From Nitrospirales bacterium (lineage in GTDB: Bacteria; Nitrospirota; Nitrospiria; Nitrospirales; UBA8639), in the NCBI GenBank assembly GCA_012270585.1, contig JAAXIB010000027.1, forward strand, positions 1-64,000: DNA of 64,000 bases, written 5' to 3'. A model generated the notes under the pieces. It worked only from the letters and a program-made list of their open reading frames with translations. It made no database searches and was not told the origin of the DNA. A program made the position numbers and the translations under genes. Shown here piece after piece: positions 17,324-27,465 of the stretch. The first letter of the stretch is position 1, and each line of letters starts with the position of its first letter.

Positions 17324-19150
17324 TTATTTGAGTGGCGGCACTTCCCGACGAGCGGGTGACGCGTAATTCACCAGATAATTGAACAACCGGATCAACCGGC
17401 TGCCCTGACGTTTTTGATCGGCCCAATGACCAATCAGCCCAATGGTCCTGGCCAAGACGAAGAACCCATTCAGACTGTCGACCGGAAATCCAAGATCAAC
17501 AAGGACGGCTGCCATGGTTCCGTCCACGTTCAAAATCAGGTTGTCCTTCTTCGCCGCCGTGATCTTTTCGACTTCGAGGGCAAAGTCCAAATGCGGCGTA
17601 GCAAGGTCCAAACTCTTCACATATCCGACCAATTCCTTTACACGTTTATCGGGATTCCGCAGGCTCTTCACGCGATGCCCGATCCCCGGCACCGGTCCGA
17701 CGTTTTTCTTCATGTACGTCAGAAATTCCTCGACGGACAGGTTGTTGTCGACGGCGTAGCTGAAATACCGGCCCGCATCGGTCACGGCTCCCCCGAATCG
17801 CGGACCGATCATGATCAACCCGGCCGCCACAGCTTGCGACAACCCGATGCCGGCACAGGCCCCGATAATGGTGGTCAACGCTCCGCTGACGCACGGACCG
17901 TGATCAGCCGAAAGGATGATGATTCTCCTGATGATTTCGGCCTCTTGTTTGGAGACTAACCGCTTATCCCACAGGAGTCCGATGATATGGGGGATGTCAT
18001 ACCCCTTGTTGATGAGTTCGGACGCCGGATACCCTTCATACAAGGGCTCGTCGCCCCGGTCATCGCTGATGGTGGACTTTATCAGGGGAGCGACCAAGAT
18101 ATCGCCGTCTTTCATGCCCTGTTCCACGGTCCGGGGAAGTTTAGGCTTCTCTGCTTCAGTGAGTTCGGGAATCGGCGTGACTTCACCGGACTTCACCAGC
18201 TCTTCATACGTTTGCTTGATCGCCGGCCCCAGGGCGCCGAAAGTATCGGGAACAAGGGCCCCGGCCTTCTTCAAGGCTTCCGATTTCGCCCGGGCCGACC
18301 CTTCACCCTGGAGACCCTCCTTGGCCCCGGCATGCCCGAATTTCATGCCCTTGGGCAAACTCTCCTGGCAGAAACCGGACACCACGGCCAGGAGTCGCAC
18401 GCGGCGTTTTTTCACGCCGTACCATTCCGCGGCCCGTTCCTCCAGATCACCGCCCATCTCGCCGACGATCACGACGGCCTTGGTTTGCGGATCGTTTTCG
18501 AACATCTCGAGGTACGTCACGTAATCCGTTCCCGGATAGGCGTCCCCGCCGATGCCGATGGCGGTCGTGACGCCGTCGGCGAATTGCGAGCAGATCCAAA
18601 TGATTTCATTCGACAGGCCACCGGATTTCGTGATCACCCCGAAGGACCCCGGGCGATAGAGCTTGCAGGCCACCAGGTTGTCAAACGCCCCGCCGATTAC
18701 ACCCAACCGGCATTCTCCGGCCGACAGGACGCCGATGGATGAAGGCCCGTTGAACACTTTCCCGAGTTTCCGCGCATGCGCCCCGAGCAATTTGGAATCT
18801 TTCTCGGGCAAGCCTTCCGTGATCATCGACACCACTTGAATGCCGGAATTGTCCAAGGCTTCCTTGGTGCCGGCATAGGCACGATCCGCACCGACATAGA
18901 CCAAGCTGGTATTGATCTCTGGATGGTTCGCGGTGGCCTCGGCGATCGTTTTGTACACCGGAATCGTCAGGAGTCGGTTCCCGCAGACGATTTCATTGGT
19001 TTTCCCGGCATCGGGAGGATACACAAACGCCGAAACGTTGAAAGGCTGCTGAATCATGTGGCGGAACTCGCCCATTCGCCGAGCCGCGTTCACTCCCGCC
19101 ACCCCGCCTTGGATCACAACATGCGTCTCTTTCGTCGCCAAAATGCTCAT
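17324..19150 (-). CDS. aclA: ATP-citrate lyase, citrate synthase-like subunit
   Basis: 608 residues, normal for AclA of the reductive TCA cycle. The N-terminal half is a succinyl-CoA-synthetase-like domain with the phosphohistidine loop KGMKFGHAGAKEG. The C-terminal half is citrate-synthase-like (GACAGIGLSQAVAAG, GPRFGGAVTDAG, GPVPGIGHRVKS). With AclB it cleaves citrate to acetyl-CoA and oxaloacetate using ATP and CoA, the hallmark step of the reductive TCA cycle. It follows aclB on the same strand. Confidence 0.96.
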   Translation of the reverse strand: MSILATKETHVVIQGGVAGVNAARRMGEFRHMIQQPFNVSAFVYPPDAGKTNEIVCGNRLLTIPVYKTIAEATANHPEINTSLVYVGADRAYAGTKEALDNSGIQVVSMITEGLPEKDSKLLGAHARKLGKVFNGPSSIGVLSAGECRLGVIGGAFDNLVACKLYRPGSFGVITKSGGLSNEIIWICSQFADGVTTAIGIGGDAYPGTDYVTYLEMFENDPQTKAVVIVGEMGGDLEERAAEWYGVKKRRVRLLAVVSGFCQESLPKGMKFGHAGAKEGLQGEGSARAKSEALKKAGALVPDTFGALGPAIKQTYEELVKSGEVTPIPELTEAEKPKLPRTVEQGMKDGDILVAPLIKSTISDDRGDEPLYEGYPASELINKGYDIPHIIGLLWDKRLVSKQEAEIIRRIIILSADHGPCVSGALTTIIGACAGIGLSQAVAAGLIMIGPRFGGAVTDAGRYFSYAVDNNLSVEEFLTYMKKNVGPVPGIGHRVKSLRNPDKRVKELVGYVKSLDLATPHLDFALEVEKITAAKKDNLILNVDGTMAAVLVDLGFPVDSLNGFFVLARTIGLIGHWADQKRQGSRLIRLFNYLVNYASPARREVPPLK

Positions 19151-19303
19151 CGAACTCTCCTACCTCTCAATATGTTTACAAAAGCCGCTCCTGCCTTCTC
19201 CCTTCTGTCATTCCCGCGAAAGCGGGAATCCAGGAATTTGTCATCCTGAGCAACGCTCCCGGCTGTTCCGCTCATGGCAGGCTCCCCTGAGGGAACAACG
19301 CCG

Positions 19304-20500
19304 CTATTTTTTGGTCAAGGCCATGTCCACAATGTCCGTCAACGGAGTCCGACGATCGAACACTTCGATGTCAAAGCCTTCGTCCTTCAATGCCTTCATG
19401 GCCGCCAGCCCCTCCTTTTCGTTGGGCCCGCCTCGTCGCACCCAAATTCTCACGCCATCCAGTTTCCCTTCCGCCTTGGCTTTACGAAACGCATTGATGA
19501 TCCCGCCGAACGTTTTCTTGACGTCGGTGAAGTTGGCAATGGCCCCGCCGACAATGATGTTCTTGATGCCGGGAAGGGAACAGACCTTGTCGGTCAGGAC
19601 TTCGACGGCCCAATCCGGAGGATCGCCGGAATATTCGGCATAATTGGCCAACTTGCCGCCGCGGGCCACGACCGCATCCGAGTAATACACGCTGGCCCCG
19701 CCGCCCGCCGGCAGCATCGCCGTGTCGCCGCCCGGAATTTCGATCAGTTTCACGGAGCCCTTCACTTTCGAATCCACGGCCATGACCTCTTCCTCATTCT
19801 GGGTATAGGCTCGACCGAACTCAGCGGCAAACGGGAACGTCCAGTCCGGATGCCGGAACTTGGCGTCCCCATCCAACAGGGTCACGGCATCGAGCGCGAC
19901 CAACTCACCGGCGGCATTGCGCACCACCGGATTGATCTCCAAATATTGCGCATCTTCATTGTCGAAGCAGAGAAACAGCTTCCTGGCGAAGTCGGCCACT
20001 TGGGGGATCAACTCACCGGAAAACCCGGCTTCTTTTGCAAGGGCCTCAAGGGCCGCGTCGGACGGAGAGTCTCCTACGACAACGGAGCACCGTTTCACGC
20101 GATCCCAATTGGACTCCACTTCGACTCCGCCGCAGTTGGCGACCATCACGTCCGCACCGTCCCGGGTCGACTTCACGGCAACGTAATATTCCTCGCTGTG
20201 TTCCACCGCTTCGGACACGATCACTTCCCGAATGGTCAACGTGCCGATTGTCCGACCGAGCATTTCTTTCGCAGCCGCTGCGGCACCCTTGAGATCCAAG
20301 CCAACCTTCACAAGGCCGAGCTTAAAGCGCGAGCCCAACGCCTCATGCGCCTTGACCACTAACGAACTCGTGTTCAACCAATCATTGGCCTGCGCCAACT
20401 GTTCCAGTTCTTCCGAAGAACCGACCACTGCAAAATTGGGGGTTTGCAGACCCCATTTTTTCAACAAGCCCATTCCCGGACCTTCAAGTACCTTTGCCAT
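19304..20500 (-). CDS. aclB: ATP-citrate lyase, ATP-grasp subunit
   Basis: 398 residues, standard AclB length. It carries the ATP-grasp and CoA-ligase parts (MAKVLEGPGMGLLKKWGLQ; SSLVVKAHEALGSRFKLGL; NIIVGGAIANFTDVKKTFGG). It forms the AclAB complex with the next gene downstream and is the first gene of the seven-gene rTCA operon. A CATTCCCGCG-type palindrome lies between aclB and aclA. Confidence 0.95.
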   Translation of the reverse strand: MAKVLEGPGMGLLKKWGLQTPNFAVVGSSEELEQLAQANDWLNTSSLVVKAHEALGSRFKLGLVKVGLDLKGAAAAAKEMLGRTIGTLTIREVIVSEAVEHSEEYYVAVKSTRDGADVMVANCGGVEVESNWDRVKRCSVVVGDSPSDAALEALAKEAGFSGELIPQVADFARKLFLCFDNEDAQYLEINPVVRNAAGELVALDAVTLLDGDAKFRHPDWTFPFAAEFGRAYTQNEEEVMAVDSKVKGSVKLIEIPGGDTAMLPAGGGASVYYSDAVVARGGKLANYAEYSGDPPDWAVEVLTDKVCSLPGIKNIIVGGAIANFTDVKKTFGGIINAFRKAKAEGKLDGVRIWVRRGGPNEKEGLAAMKALKDEGFDIEVFDRRTPLTDIVDMALTKK

Positions 20501-20665
20501 AATGCAACCCTTAGTTAGTCTGAATGATAAGCGGAAATCAGGACATCAAACCGGAAATTGTAAAGAGAATGCGCTCCAGCCGCAATCAATCGAAAGGCCC
20601 ATATCAGGGAGTCACGAAAGACCCAGTCCGGAGTCTGTCCTCGCAGTTTCCCCGATAACAAATCG

Positions 20666-21961
20666 TTAAAACACTTCCTTCCAAGTCCTCACCTGCGTCG
20701 GGACGGCGAGCAGCGCGGCTTGCAGGAGACAACTATCGTACCGGACGGTGAAGGGTCCCGTTTGATCGATCCGTCCGGCCCAAACCCCGCCGTGAATCAC
20801 GATTCCACTTCCCCGGCCGTTGAGAAACAACGTACCGGTCACCAGGATCATGCCAGCCCACTGGACCTCGCCTTCCAAAGTGGCGTCCCCATCCACCAGG
20901 AGGATGCCGAATCCTCTGGTTTGCTGAATGCGGATGCCTTGTGGTTGAACAAAAGACCCGCCCTTCGCAAAGAACGTCATGGGCACCTGAGACGTCCCCA
21001 AGTGCTGATTGATTTGATCCTGGTTCAACACCACCGCGTCCGCGTTCAGGGCGACAAGGTCCGCCGCAAGAGCCAGTACGTGGGAACTGGGTTGGGGACT
21101 CGCCGGGTTTCCGTCGAATCGAATAGTGGAACTATTCGTAAAGGCTGCTCCATATGTCACCGGTGGCAGACTGCCGACCACTCCACAGGCGTCATGGCCA
21201 TTGATCTCCCCGGACGCCCCCGTGAGGCTCACGGTTCCGGAGGCATAGAGTGCCCCGAGCTGGTTGGGGCCCGGAGGGTGAAACACTTCTTCCTCCAGAA
21301 CCACGGTGCCGTTCGTAGCGGTCCCATGAGCAACGGTCTTCTCAACGGGCAACCACGGGGTGGGCGTCTTTGTCGTGAAGGAGACCGGAACGGTACTCGT
21401 GGCAGAGGGGTATCCAAAGTAGACGACGTTGCCCCGGTTGCCTTTGCCATGGCGAGCGTGGCTCCCGTCAAGGTCAACGTAGTGCGGCGTGGCCGAACGA
21501 TGCCCTGCCCGCTCTGCATCGTATTCGGTTTTATGCCGAATCTTCACCCAGTACGGCAGGCCCGTCTGTAAGCTGTTCGGTTGCGCCACCGTATTGGTTG
21601 GATTACCCGGGAGAGGGATCACGTTGGTCTCATGCGGAGAATGCTCGGGATCGACGGATGGAGACCAGCCGACAGACTCCACGACGTAGGCAGTCCACAA
21701 CGGATCAGGCGAGACCGCCGGGTCCCCGATGAAATAGGCCTCGGTTCCCCTCGTCTTCCGTAAACGCGACCGAGCTTCCGCCAATCCGGCCTCCGCGGCA
21801 TAAAACTCCTGAACCGCCTGCTTATGATTTCCACTGATCTGGATTTCCGTCGAAGTCGTCTGCAGAACCGTTGCCGTCACGAGACTCACGACGGCAATCA
21901 GCAACAGAACCGCCACCAGCGCAAACCCGCGGGGCTGATAACACCTTTGCTCTTGTCTCAC
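20666..21961 (-). CDS. PilX-like type IV pilus assembly protein
   Basis: 431 residues. The N-terminus RGFALVAVLLLIAVVSLVTATVL is a prepilin-like hydrophobic helix preceded by a Gly-Phe junction, followed by SGNHKQAVQEFYAAEAGLAEAR, the classic PilX N-terminal pattern. The large C-terminal region is Gly/Thr/Val-rich, predicted beta structure, ending in a section that reads like a polymer-forming or adhesive fold (GGVWAGRIDQTGPFTVRYD). It is likely an exported minor-pilin-associated component. Other minor pilins and pilD lie 27 kb away at 48.4-50.7 kb. Confidence 0.75.
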   Translation of the reverse strand: MRQEQRCYQPRGFALVAVLLLIAVVSLVTATVLQTTSTEIQISGNHKQAVQEFYAAEAGLAEARSRLRKTRGTEAYFIGDPAVSPDPLWTAYVVESVGWSPSVDPEHSPHETNVIPLPGNPTNTVAQPNSLQTGLPYWVKIRHKTEYDAERAGHRSATPHYVDLDGSHARHGKGNRGNVVYFGYPSATSTVPVSFTTKTPTPWLPVEKTVAHGTATNGTVVLEEEVFHPPGPNQLGALYASGTVSLTGASGEINGHDACGVVGSLPPVTYGAAFTNSSTIRFDGNPASPQPSSHVLALAADLVALNADAVVLNQDQINQHLGTSQVPMTFFAKGGSFVQPQGIRIQQTRGFGILLVDGDATLEGEVQWAGMILVTGTLFLNGRGSGIVIHGGVWAGRIDQTGPFTVRYDSCLLQAALLAVPTQVRTWKEVF

Positions 21962-22508
21962 CTTGTCCTCACCCGACTCTCTTTCCCGCAGTGCCTCTTC
22001 TTGTCGTCCTCGCGGTTTCTAGCGGGAATCCGGGTCTTTTGTCTTTTCCCTCACCCCGGACCGCTCTACAACAAACAGGACTGGATTCCTGCTTCCGCAG
22101 GAAATTGTAAATGTTCAGTCATTCGTTGACAAAATGCGGAGCCGACCACAAGAGCCAGCAGGGCCGTTTGTTTCCTCCCCTTTGAAAGGGGAGGAGAGGT
22201 GGGGTAGAGCCACCTGGCCCAGGAGCAGGGGAAGTTGCCGGCCTAGCTCCCGCCTCTACCTCCCCTTGCCCCTCCTTACAAAGGAGGGGAATTGGGGCAC
22301 AGAAGGAAACGGGGGAAATGGTCAACGAATTACTGAACACATACAGGAATGACCGATTCGGGGGTGTCGTTGGTTATTTTTGTATCAATGACAGAAGAAG
22401 CGCTGCCTATCTGACCCATTCCGTTCTAGTCCTTTCGTTGGGTTAGAGACTGGGGCTTTCGGTTGATTGCGTCGAATGCCGGTTCTCTCTAAAATTGCCT
22501 GTTTGTGT
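21962..22508. repeat. repeat-rich spacer upstream of icd
   Basis: About 550 bases without a gene. It holds a CAGGATTCC-type palindrome (22069-22103) and a long pair of CCTCCCCTTTGAAAGGGGAGG and CTCCTTACAAAGGAGGGGA elements (about 22178-22293). The remainder toward icd shows nothing clearly functional. Confidence 0.6.
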
Positions 22509-22525
22509 CCGGAATCGTATTCCGG
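22509..22525. promoter_or_regulatory. perfect short palindrome in the icd leader
   Basis: CCGGAATCGTATTCCGG is a 7-bp perfect inverted repeat with a 3-base centre, 39 bases before the icd start. A TTGCCT and a TATTCC spaced by 17 bases overlap it. It could be an operator or a small hairpin in the leader. No regulator gene is adjacent. Confidence 0.3.
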
Positions 22526-22564
22526 CTTTATTCTCACACAACCTTGAACATGGAGGAGCAACTC

Positions 22565-24799
22565 ATGTCAGCAGAACCGGATATTATCTATACAAAAGTC
22601 GACGAGGCTCCGGAACTGGCGAGCGGATCGTTTCTGCCGGTCATTCAGGCCTTTGCCAATACCGCAGGCGTGAACGTCGGACGGAAGGATATTTCGCTGG
22701 CCGGCCGAATCATTGCGCAATTTCCTGATAGCTTGAAACCGGAACAACGACAACCCGATGATCTCGCCATCCTCGGCGAAATGGTGGAAACGCCCGAAGC
22801 CAACGTCATCAAACTCCCGAATATTAGCGCATCGATTCCGCAAATCAAAGCCGCGGTTGCCGAATTGCAATCCCAGGGGTACGCCATCCCCGATTACCCC
22901 GAAGACCCCAAGACCGATGAAGAAAAGAGCATCAAGGCGAAATTCGACAAGGTGAAAGGCAGCGCGGTGAACCCGGTCTTGCGACAAGGCAATTCCGATC
23001 GTCGAGCCTCGACCTCCGTGAAACAATATGCCCAAAACAATCCCCACAAAATGGGAGCTTGGAGCAAAGATTCGCAGACGCACGTCGCGTCCATGTCGGG
23101 CGGGGATTTCTTTGCCAATGAAAAATCGACGACGATTACCCAGCAAACGGCGGGCAAGGGCCGCATCGAATTCGTCGGCGCGGACGGCAGCACGACCGTG
23201 TTGAAAGAAAGCGTGACTTTCGACAAAGGCGACGTGCTCGACGCCACGAAGATGAGCGCCGCCACGTTACGGCAATTCTTCAAGGAACAGATCGAAGACG
23301 CCAAGCAGAGCGGCATTTTGTTGTCGCTGCACATGAAGGCCACCATGATGAAGGTCTCGGACCCCATTATTTTCGGTCATTGCGTGTCCGTCTATTTTGA
23401 CGACGTTTTCAAGAAACATGAAAAGGTCTTTGCCGAACTCGGCGTCAATCCCAATAACGGGTTGGGCGACGTGTATGCGAAAATCGGCGCCTTGCCGGCC
23501 GCGCAGCAGGAGGAAATCAAAGCCGACCTGCAAGCGGCCATGCAAAACGGCCCGGATCTCGCCATGGTGGACTCGGACCGGGGCATCACCAACCTCCACG
23601 TGCCGAGCGACATCATCATCGATGCGTCGATGGCCGCAGCTCTCCGCGTGGGTGGAAAAATGTGGGGGTCGGACGGCAAGGAATACGACACGAAGGCCAT
23701 GATCCCGGATCGCAGTTATGCGGGTATTTATCAGGCCGTGGTGGAATTCTGCCGGGAAAACGGAGCCTTCAATCCGGCCACCATGGGCAGCGTGCCCAAC
23801 GTGGGCCTCATGGCTCAGAAAGCCGAAGAATACGGATCGCACGACAAGACCTTCGAGGCTCCCGGGAAAGGCACCATCCGCGTGATCGATGGAGCCGGGA
23901 ACGTCCTGCTCGAACAGGCCGTGGAAAAAGATGATATCTTCCGAGCCTGTACGGTCAAGGATATTCCGATTCAGGATTGGGTGAAGCTGGCGGTGAATCG
24001 GGCCAAGGCGTCATCCACGCCCGTGGTGTTCTGGTTGAACAAGAACAGATCACATGACGCGCAGCTCATCGAAAAGCTGAACGGCTATTTGAAAGACCAT
24101 GATACCACGGGTCTGGACATTCAAATCATGGCGCCGGTGGATGCCATGAAGCATTCGCTCAAACGGGCCAAAGACGGGCAGGACACCATTGCCGCGACCG
24201 GCAACGTGTTGCGGGATTATCTCACCGACCTGTTTCCGATCCTGGAACTGGGCACCAGCGCCAAGATGCTCTCCATTGTTCCACTCATCAACGGTGGTGG
24301 CTTATTTGAAACGGGCGCCGGCGGATCGGCCCCGAAACACGTCCAGCAGTTTGTGAAAGAAGGGCATTTGCGATGGGATTCTCTCGGTGAATTTCTCGCC
24401 TTGGCGGAATCCTTTGCTCACCTCAGCCGGACCCGTAACAACAAGAAGGCGCAAGTCCTTGCGAATACCCTGGACCGGGCCACGGGCAAGCTCATGGAAA
24501 ACCGCAAGGCGCCCGGCCGGGTGCTGGGCGAGTTGGACAACATCGGCACCCACGTGTACGAAGCCCTGTATTGGGCACAGGAACTCGCCGCGCAAACCGA
24601 CGATCCAACGTTACGGGAAAAGTTTGCGCCCGTGGCAAAAGAGCTCGAGGCCAACGTCGAGAAAATCCTCGACGAGTTGAAGGCCGCGAAAGGCAAGGCC
24701 ATGGACATCGGCGGCTATTACCACCCCGATCCGGCGAAGGTCGCAACGGCCATGCGCCCGAGCGCCACGTTCAACAACATCCTGGCCACCCTGGGATGA
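22565..24799 (+). CDS. icd: NADP-dependent isocitrate dehydrogenase, monomeric type
   Basis: 744 residues, matching the roughly 740 of the monomeric IDH family. Conserved segments include [46 protein letters not shown] and [13 protein letters not shown] chose ATG 22565 because GGAGG lies 9 bases upstream. The frame is open further upstream without coding character. It interconverts isocitrate and 2-oxoglutarate plus CO2. In an rTCA organism it carboxylates 2-oxoglutarate. It is divergently placed from the aclB operon and PilX gene and is followed by a perfect hairpin. Confidence 0.96.
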   Translation: MSAEPDIIYTKVDEAPELASGSFLPVIQAFANTAGVNVGRKDISLAGRIIAQFPDSLKPEQRQPDDLAILGEMVETPEANVIKLPNISASIPQIKAAVAELQSQGYAIPDYPEDPKTDEEKSIKAKFDKVKGSAVNPVLRQGNSDRRASTSVKQYAQNNPHKMGAWSKDSQTHVASMSGGDFFANEKSTTITQQTAGKGRIEFVGADGSTTVLKESVTFDKGDVLDATKMSAATLRQFFKEQIEDAKQSGILLSLHMKATMMKVSDPIIFGHCVSVYFDDVFKKHEKVFAELGVNPNNGLGDVYAKIGALPAAQQEEIKADLQAAMQNGPDLAMVDSDRGITNLHVPSDIIIDASMAAALRVGGKMWGSDGKEYDTKAMIPDRSYAGIYQAVVEFCRENGAFNPATMGSVPNVGLMAQKAEEYGSHDKTFEAPGKGTIRVIDGAGNVLLEQAVEKDDIFRACTVKDIPIQDWVKLAVNRAKASSTPVVFWLNKNRSHDAQLIEKLNGYLKDHDTTGLDIQIMAPVDAMKHSLKRAKDGQDTIAATGNVLRDYLTDLFPILELGTSAKMLSIVPLINGGGLFETGAGGSAPKHVQQFVKEGHLRWDSLGEFLALAESFAHLSRTRNNKKAQVLANTLDRATGKLMENRKAPGRVLGELDNIGTHVYEALYWAQELAAQTDDPTLREKFAPVAKELEANVEKILDELKAAKGKAMDIGGYYHPDPAKVATAMRPSATFNNILATLG

Positions 24800-24814
24800 C
24801 TTTCATCCAGCGCC

Positions 24815-24853
24815 CTCTCCCTATTTCCCGCTTAGGCCGGGAAATAGGGAGAG
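24815..24853. terminator. 16-bp perfect hairpin after icd
   Basis: CTCTCCCTATTTCCCG (24815-24830) and its exact complement (24838-24853) enclose a 7-base loop, 15 bases after the icd stop. The arms belong to the dispersed CTCTCCC palindrome family. There is no U-tract, so termination would be of an unusual kind. It is the last such repeat before the sterol island. Confidence 0.5.
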
Positions 24854-25316
24854 AACTGGGGTGAGGGGCAACCGGGACCCTCCCTGTCGAAGATTCTGTT
24901 GAATTTACCGCAAAAATAACGGAATAACCGACAAACAGCCATCGCCCAGACCACCGAAACTCGCCATTCTTGTCTGTGTTCACTCATTCATTGACGGAAT
25001 CGTTAGCTTAAGGGAGCAACCGTAGGCCGGGTTAGCGTCGCGTCGCCCTATGGCCGCACCGTGCGACGAGGATAGAAACGGCTTACGCTTCGCTAAGCCG
25101 CCTGCGATGCCGAACCGTTTCCGGTTCATGATGAATGCTTCCTGGTTGTCATGGACCTCTGCCGGCGCCAACTCGTTGGAGTGATCCACCACTCACCAGA
25201 ACCCGTACCTTGCTTTAACTCTCAGAATAAGGCTTGCCTCGCCCAAGACGAAGCGTTATAGTATCTAAGGGTATTTGTCTCTATTGTATCCAGAGAATGC
25301 TGGGAGACCAAGGCTG
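24854..25316. other. spacer at the left edge of the sterol island, with P450 promoter
   Basis: No gene is recognised in most of this stretch. Around 25021-25135 is a GTAGGCCGGGTTAGCG-type GC-rich segment with short internal palindromes. At 25234-25262 TTGCCT and TATAGT are spaced by 17 bases, a good promoter for the GPP34-P450 gene starting at 25317. A small minus-strand open frame at 24980-25192 has no recognisable content. Confidence 0.45.
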
Positions 25317-27344
25317 ATGGCTGTGACTAAAGAGGGTTTGACGACCCAAACGCTCAGTTTGCCGGAAGAGCTCATCCTGATGCTCCTCAAGGAGGACAAC
25401 GGATACTTTCACCAAGTCCCCGGCTGGGATTTGAACTGCGCCGTCGCCGGCGCCGTCCTCGCGGAACTCTCCCTCCTGTCGCGCATCGATACGGACATGG
25501 AATCCCTGTTCCTTATGGACGAGACAGAAACGGGCGACCCCTCCCTAGACCCCATTCTGAAAGAGATTGCAAGCGAACCGGTTCAACGGAGCACCCAGTT
25601 TTGGGTTGAACGGCTCGCCCCCCGTGCGGAGTCAGTCATTGATTTGACTCTGGATCGCCTGGTTAACCTAAAGATCCTGGAACACCACGACGGCGAGTTC
25701 TGGACGCTGGCTCATACCGGCTGGCAGACGGAACTGTACGCCAATCCCCCGGCAGGCACTGCCGGTCAGTTCATCAAAACGCGGATCAGCAGGGCTATCT
25801 TCATGAACGAAATCCCCGATCCGAGAGACATCATCATCATTTGCCTCGTCAATACGTGCGACGTCTTTCGCTTCATCTTCCAACTCGATGAGGAATCGGA
25901 AAAGCGCATCCGGCTCATCTGCAAGATGGACGTGATCGGCCGGTCCATCGCCGATGCGGTCTCCCACAACCTGGCCGGCCCCTTGCTTCGACATTCCGCC
26001 CTGACCAAGAGGATTCCGGCCGTCTCGCTACGAAAAGTGCTGCTCAGTCCACATGTGCGCAAGGGCAACATTCCCGCGCTCTTTGCGGACCTTGCGCAAG
26101 AGTACGGACCGGTGTTCGAGGTCAGCCCGCCGTTTGCGAAGCCCATGATCTTTCTGGCCGGGTCCGAGACAAACCGCTGGGCGCATAAGCGCGGGCGCAT
26201 GTACCTGAGAGCCAAGGACTATTTTGCCGACTTCGAGAAGGTCTACGGCGCGTCCGGCGTAATGCCTTCCCTGGACGGCGCCGATCATTTCCGGCTTCGC
26301 AAGTCCATGTCGGCGGCGTATTCCCGCAGAAGACTGGAAGGGCAACTGAACCAACTCTATCATCACGCCAGAAAATATATGGCGAATTGGACGGTCGGAG
26401 ACTTCTATACTGCGACGAACATGAGCCGGCAGATGGTCAACGAGCAGCTCTCGTCGCTCTTTGTCAGCGTTGATTCTCAGGATATCTTTGACGATCTGGC
26501 GAAGTATAAGGAACGAGCACTCCTCGTCCACATTGTGAAGCTGCTGCCCAAGTTTATGCTCAGCACTCCGGGCATGAGACGCCGGGCGAAAGCCGTGGAT
26601 ACGCTGCTGGAACGGATCCAGGGCGTCCATACATCCGCGCAGCGTGCTGGTTCTCCACGGAACCTTGCGGACGACTGGCTCAGCCTGCACGCAAGCGATC
26701 CGCAGTTCGTGCCGGAGACGACGCTGCGCTTCCAGCTTTCAGCAGCGCTGATCGCCAGCGTGTACCTGGGCGATGCGTTCAGCTTCGCGTTGTACGCCAT
26801 GGCGTCGCAGCCCGACCTTTACGACAGAATCCAGGGTGAAGCCGATGCCCTGTTCGACAACGGCGATCCGAATGGCGAGGACTTCACCCCGTCCGCACTT
26901 GACGTCACGCACCGCTTCCTCATGGAGTGCCTGCGCATGTACCCGATCGTCCCGATGTCTATTCGAACCGTGATGAATGCGTGCGTGGTCGAGGACTACG
27001 AACTGCCGGTCGGGACAAACATCTATATTGCCCAGACGGCCACGCATTACATGAAAGACGTCTTTCCCGACCCCTTCACATTCGATATCGACCGGTATCT
27101 GCCTCCGCGCAATGAGCACCTCAAGCCCGGGTACGCCCCGTTCGGGCTGGGCACGCACACGTGTCTCGGCTCCCGGTGGCTGGAACTGCAATTGGCCGTC
27201 AACGTGCTGATGGTCGCGCATTACTTCACGATCGAGGTAGCTCCCGCGAGCTACAAGCTCCGGTTCGACCCCCTTCCGTCGATGAAGCCCAGCAAGAAGC
27301 TGAAGTTCCGCATTGCCGGGCAGAGGCGCGAACTGCCCGTCTGA
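25317..27344 (+). CDS. GPP34 (GOLPH3-like) domain fused to cytochrome P450
   Basis: 675 residues from ATG 25317. The frame continues to a TTG at 25275. Residues about 5-220 match the GPP34/Golgi phosphoprotein 3 family: LSLPEELILMLL, VAGAVLAELSLLSRIDTD, ETGDPSLDPIL, and IPDPRDIIIICLVNTCDV. In eukaryotes this fold binds phosphatidylinositol-4-phosphate at membranes. The C-terminal 450 residues are a P450 with ECLR (ExxR) and the haem loop FGLGTHTCLG (Cys 616). The I-helix reads YLGDAFSF and lacks the usual AGxDT. Its place beside sterol genes suggests a membrane-held sterol hydroxylase or desaturase; the position acted on is not predictable. Confidence 0.85.
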   Translation: MAVTKEGLTTQTLSLPEELILMLLKEDNGYFHQVPGWDLNCAVAGAVLAELSLLSRIDTDMESLFLMDETETGDPSLDPILKEIASEPVQRSTQFWVERLAPRAESVIDLTLDRLVNLKILEHHDGEFWTLAHTGWQTELYANPPAGTAGQFIKTRISRAIFMNEIPDPRDIIIICLVNTCDVFRFIFQLDEESEKRIRLICKMDVIGRSIADAVSHNLAGPLLRHSALTKRIPAVSLRKVLLSPHVRKGNIPALFADLAQEYGPVFEVSPPFAKPMIFLAGSETNRWAHKRGRMYLRAKDYFADFEKVYGASGVMPSLDGADHFRLRKSMSAAYSRRRLEGQLNQLYHHARKYMANWTVGDFYTATNMSRQMVNEQLSSLFVSVDSQDIFDDLAKYKERALLVHIVKLLPKFMLSTPGMRRRAKAVDTLLERIQGVHTSAQRAGSPRNLADDWLSLHASDPQFVPETTLRFQLSAALIASVYLGDAFSFALYAMASQPDLYDRIQGEADALFDNGDPNGEDFTPSALDVTHRFLMECLRMYPIVPMSIRTVMNACVVEDYELPVGTNIYIAQTATHYMKDVFPDPFTFDIDRYLPPRNEHLKPGYAPFGLGTHTCLGSRWLELQLAVNVLMVAHYFTIEVAPASYKLRFDPLPSMKPSKKLKFRIAGQRRELPV

Positions 27345-27465
27345 CGCGCCAGCCGGTCATTTCCCTGCCCCTCCACTGCGGTCCAACAAGTTTTCCCGCC
27401 GGCCTGTTCCGGGAAAGCTTGAAGAAAAAATAGCCAATCACCGGAGAGACTTTGGGGATAAGGAT

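Noticed and set aside
24980-25192. Small minus-strand open frame
   Set aside because: No recognisable domain, no ribosome-binding site, and it coincides with a GC-rich repeat-like segment.
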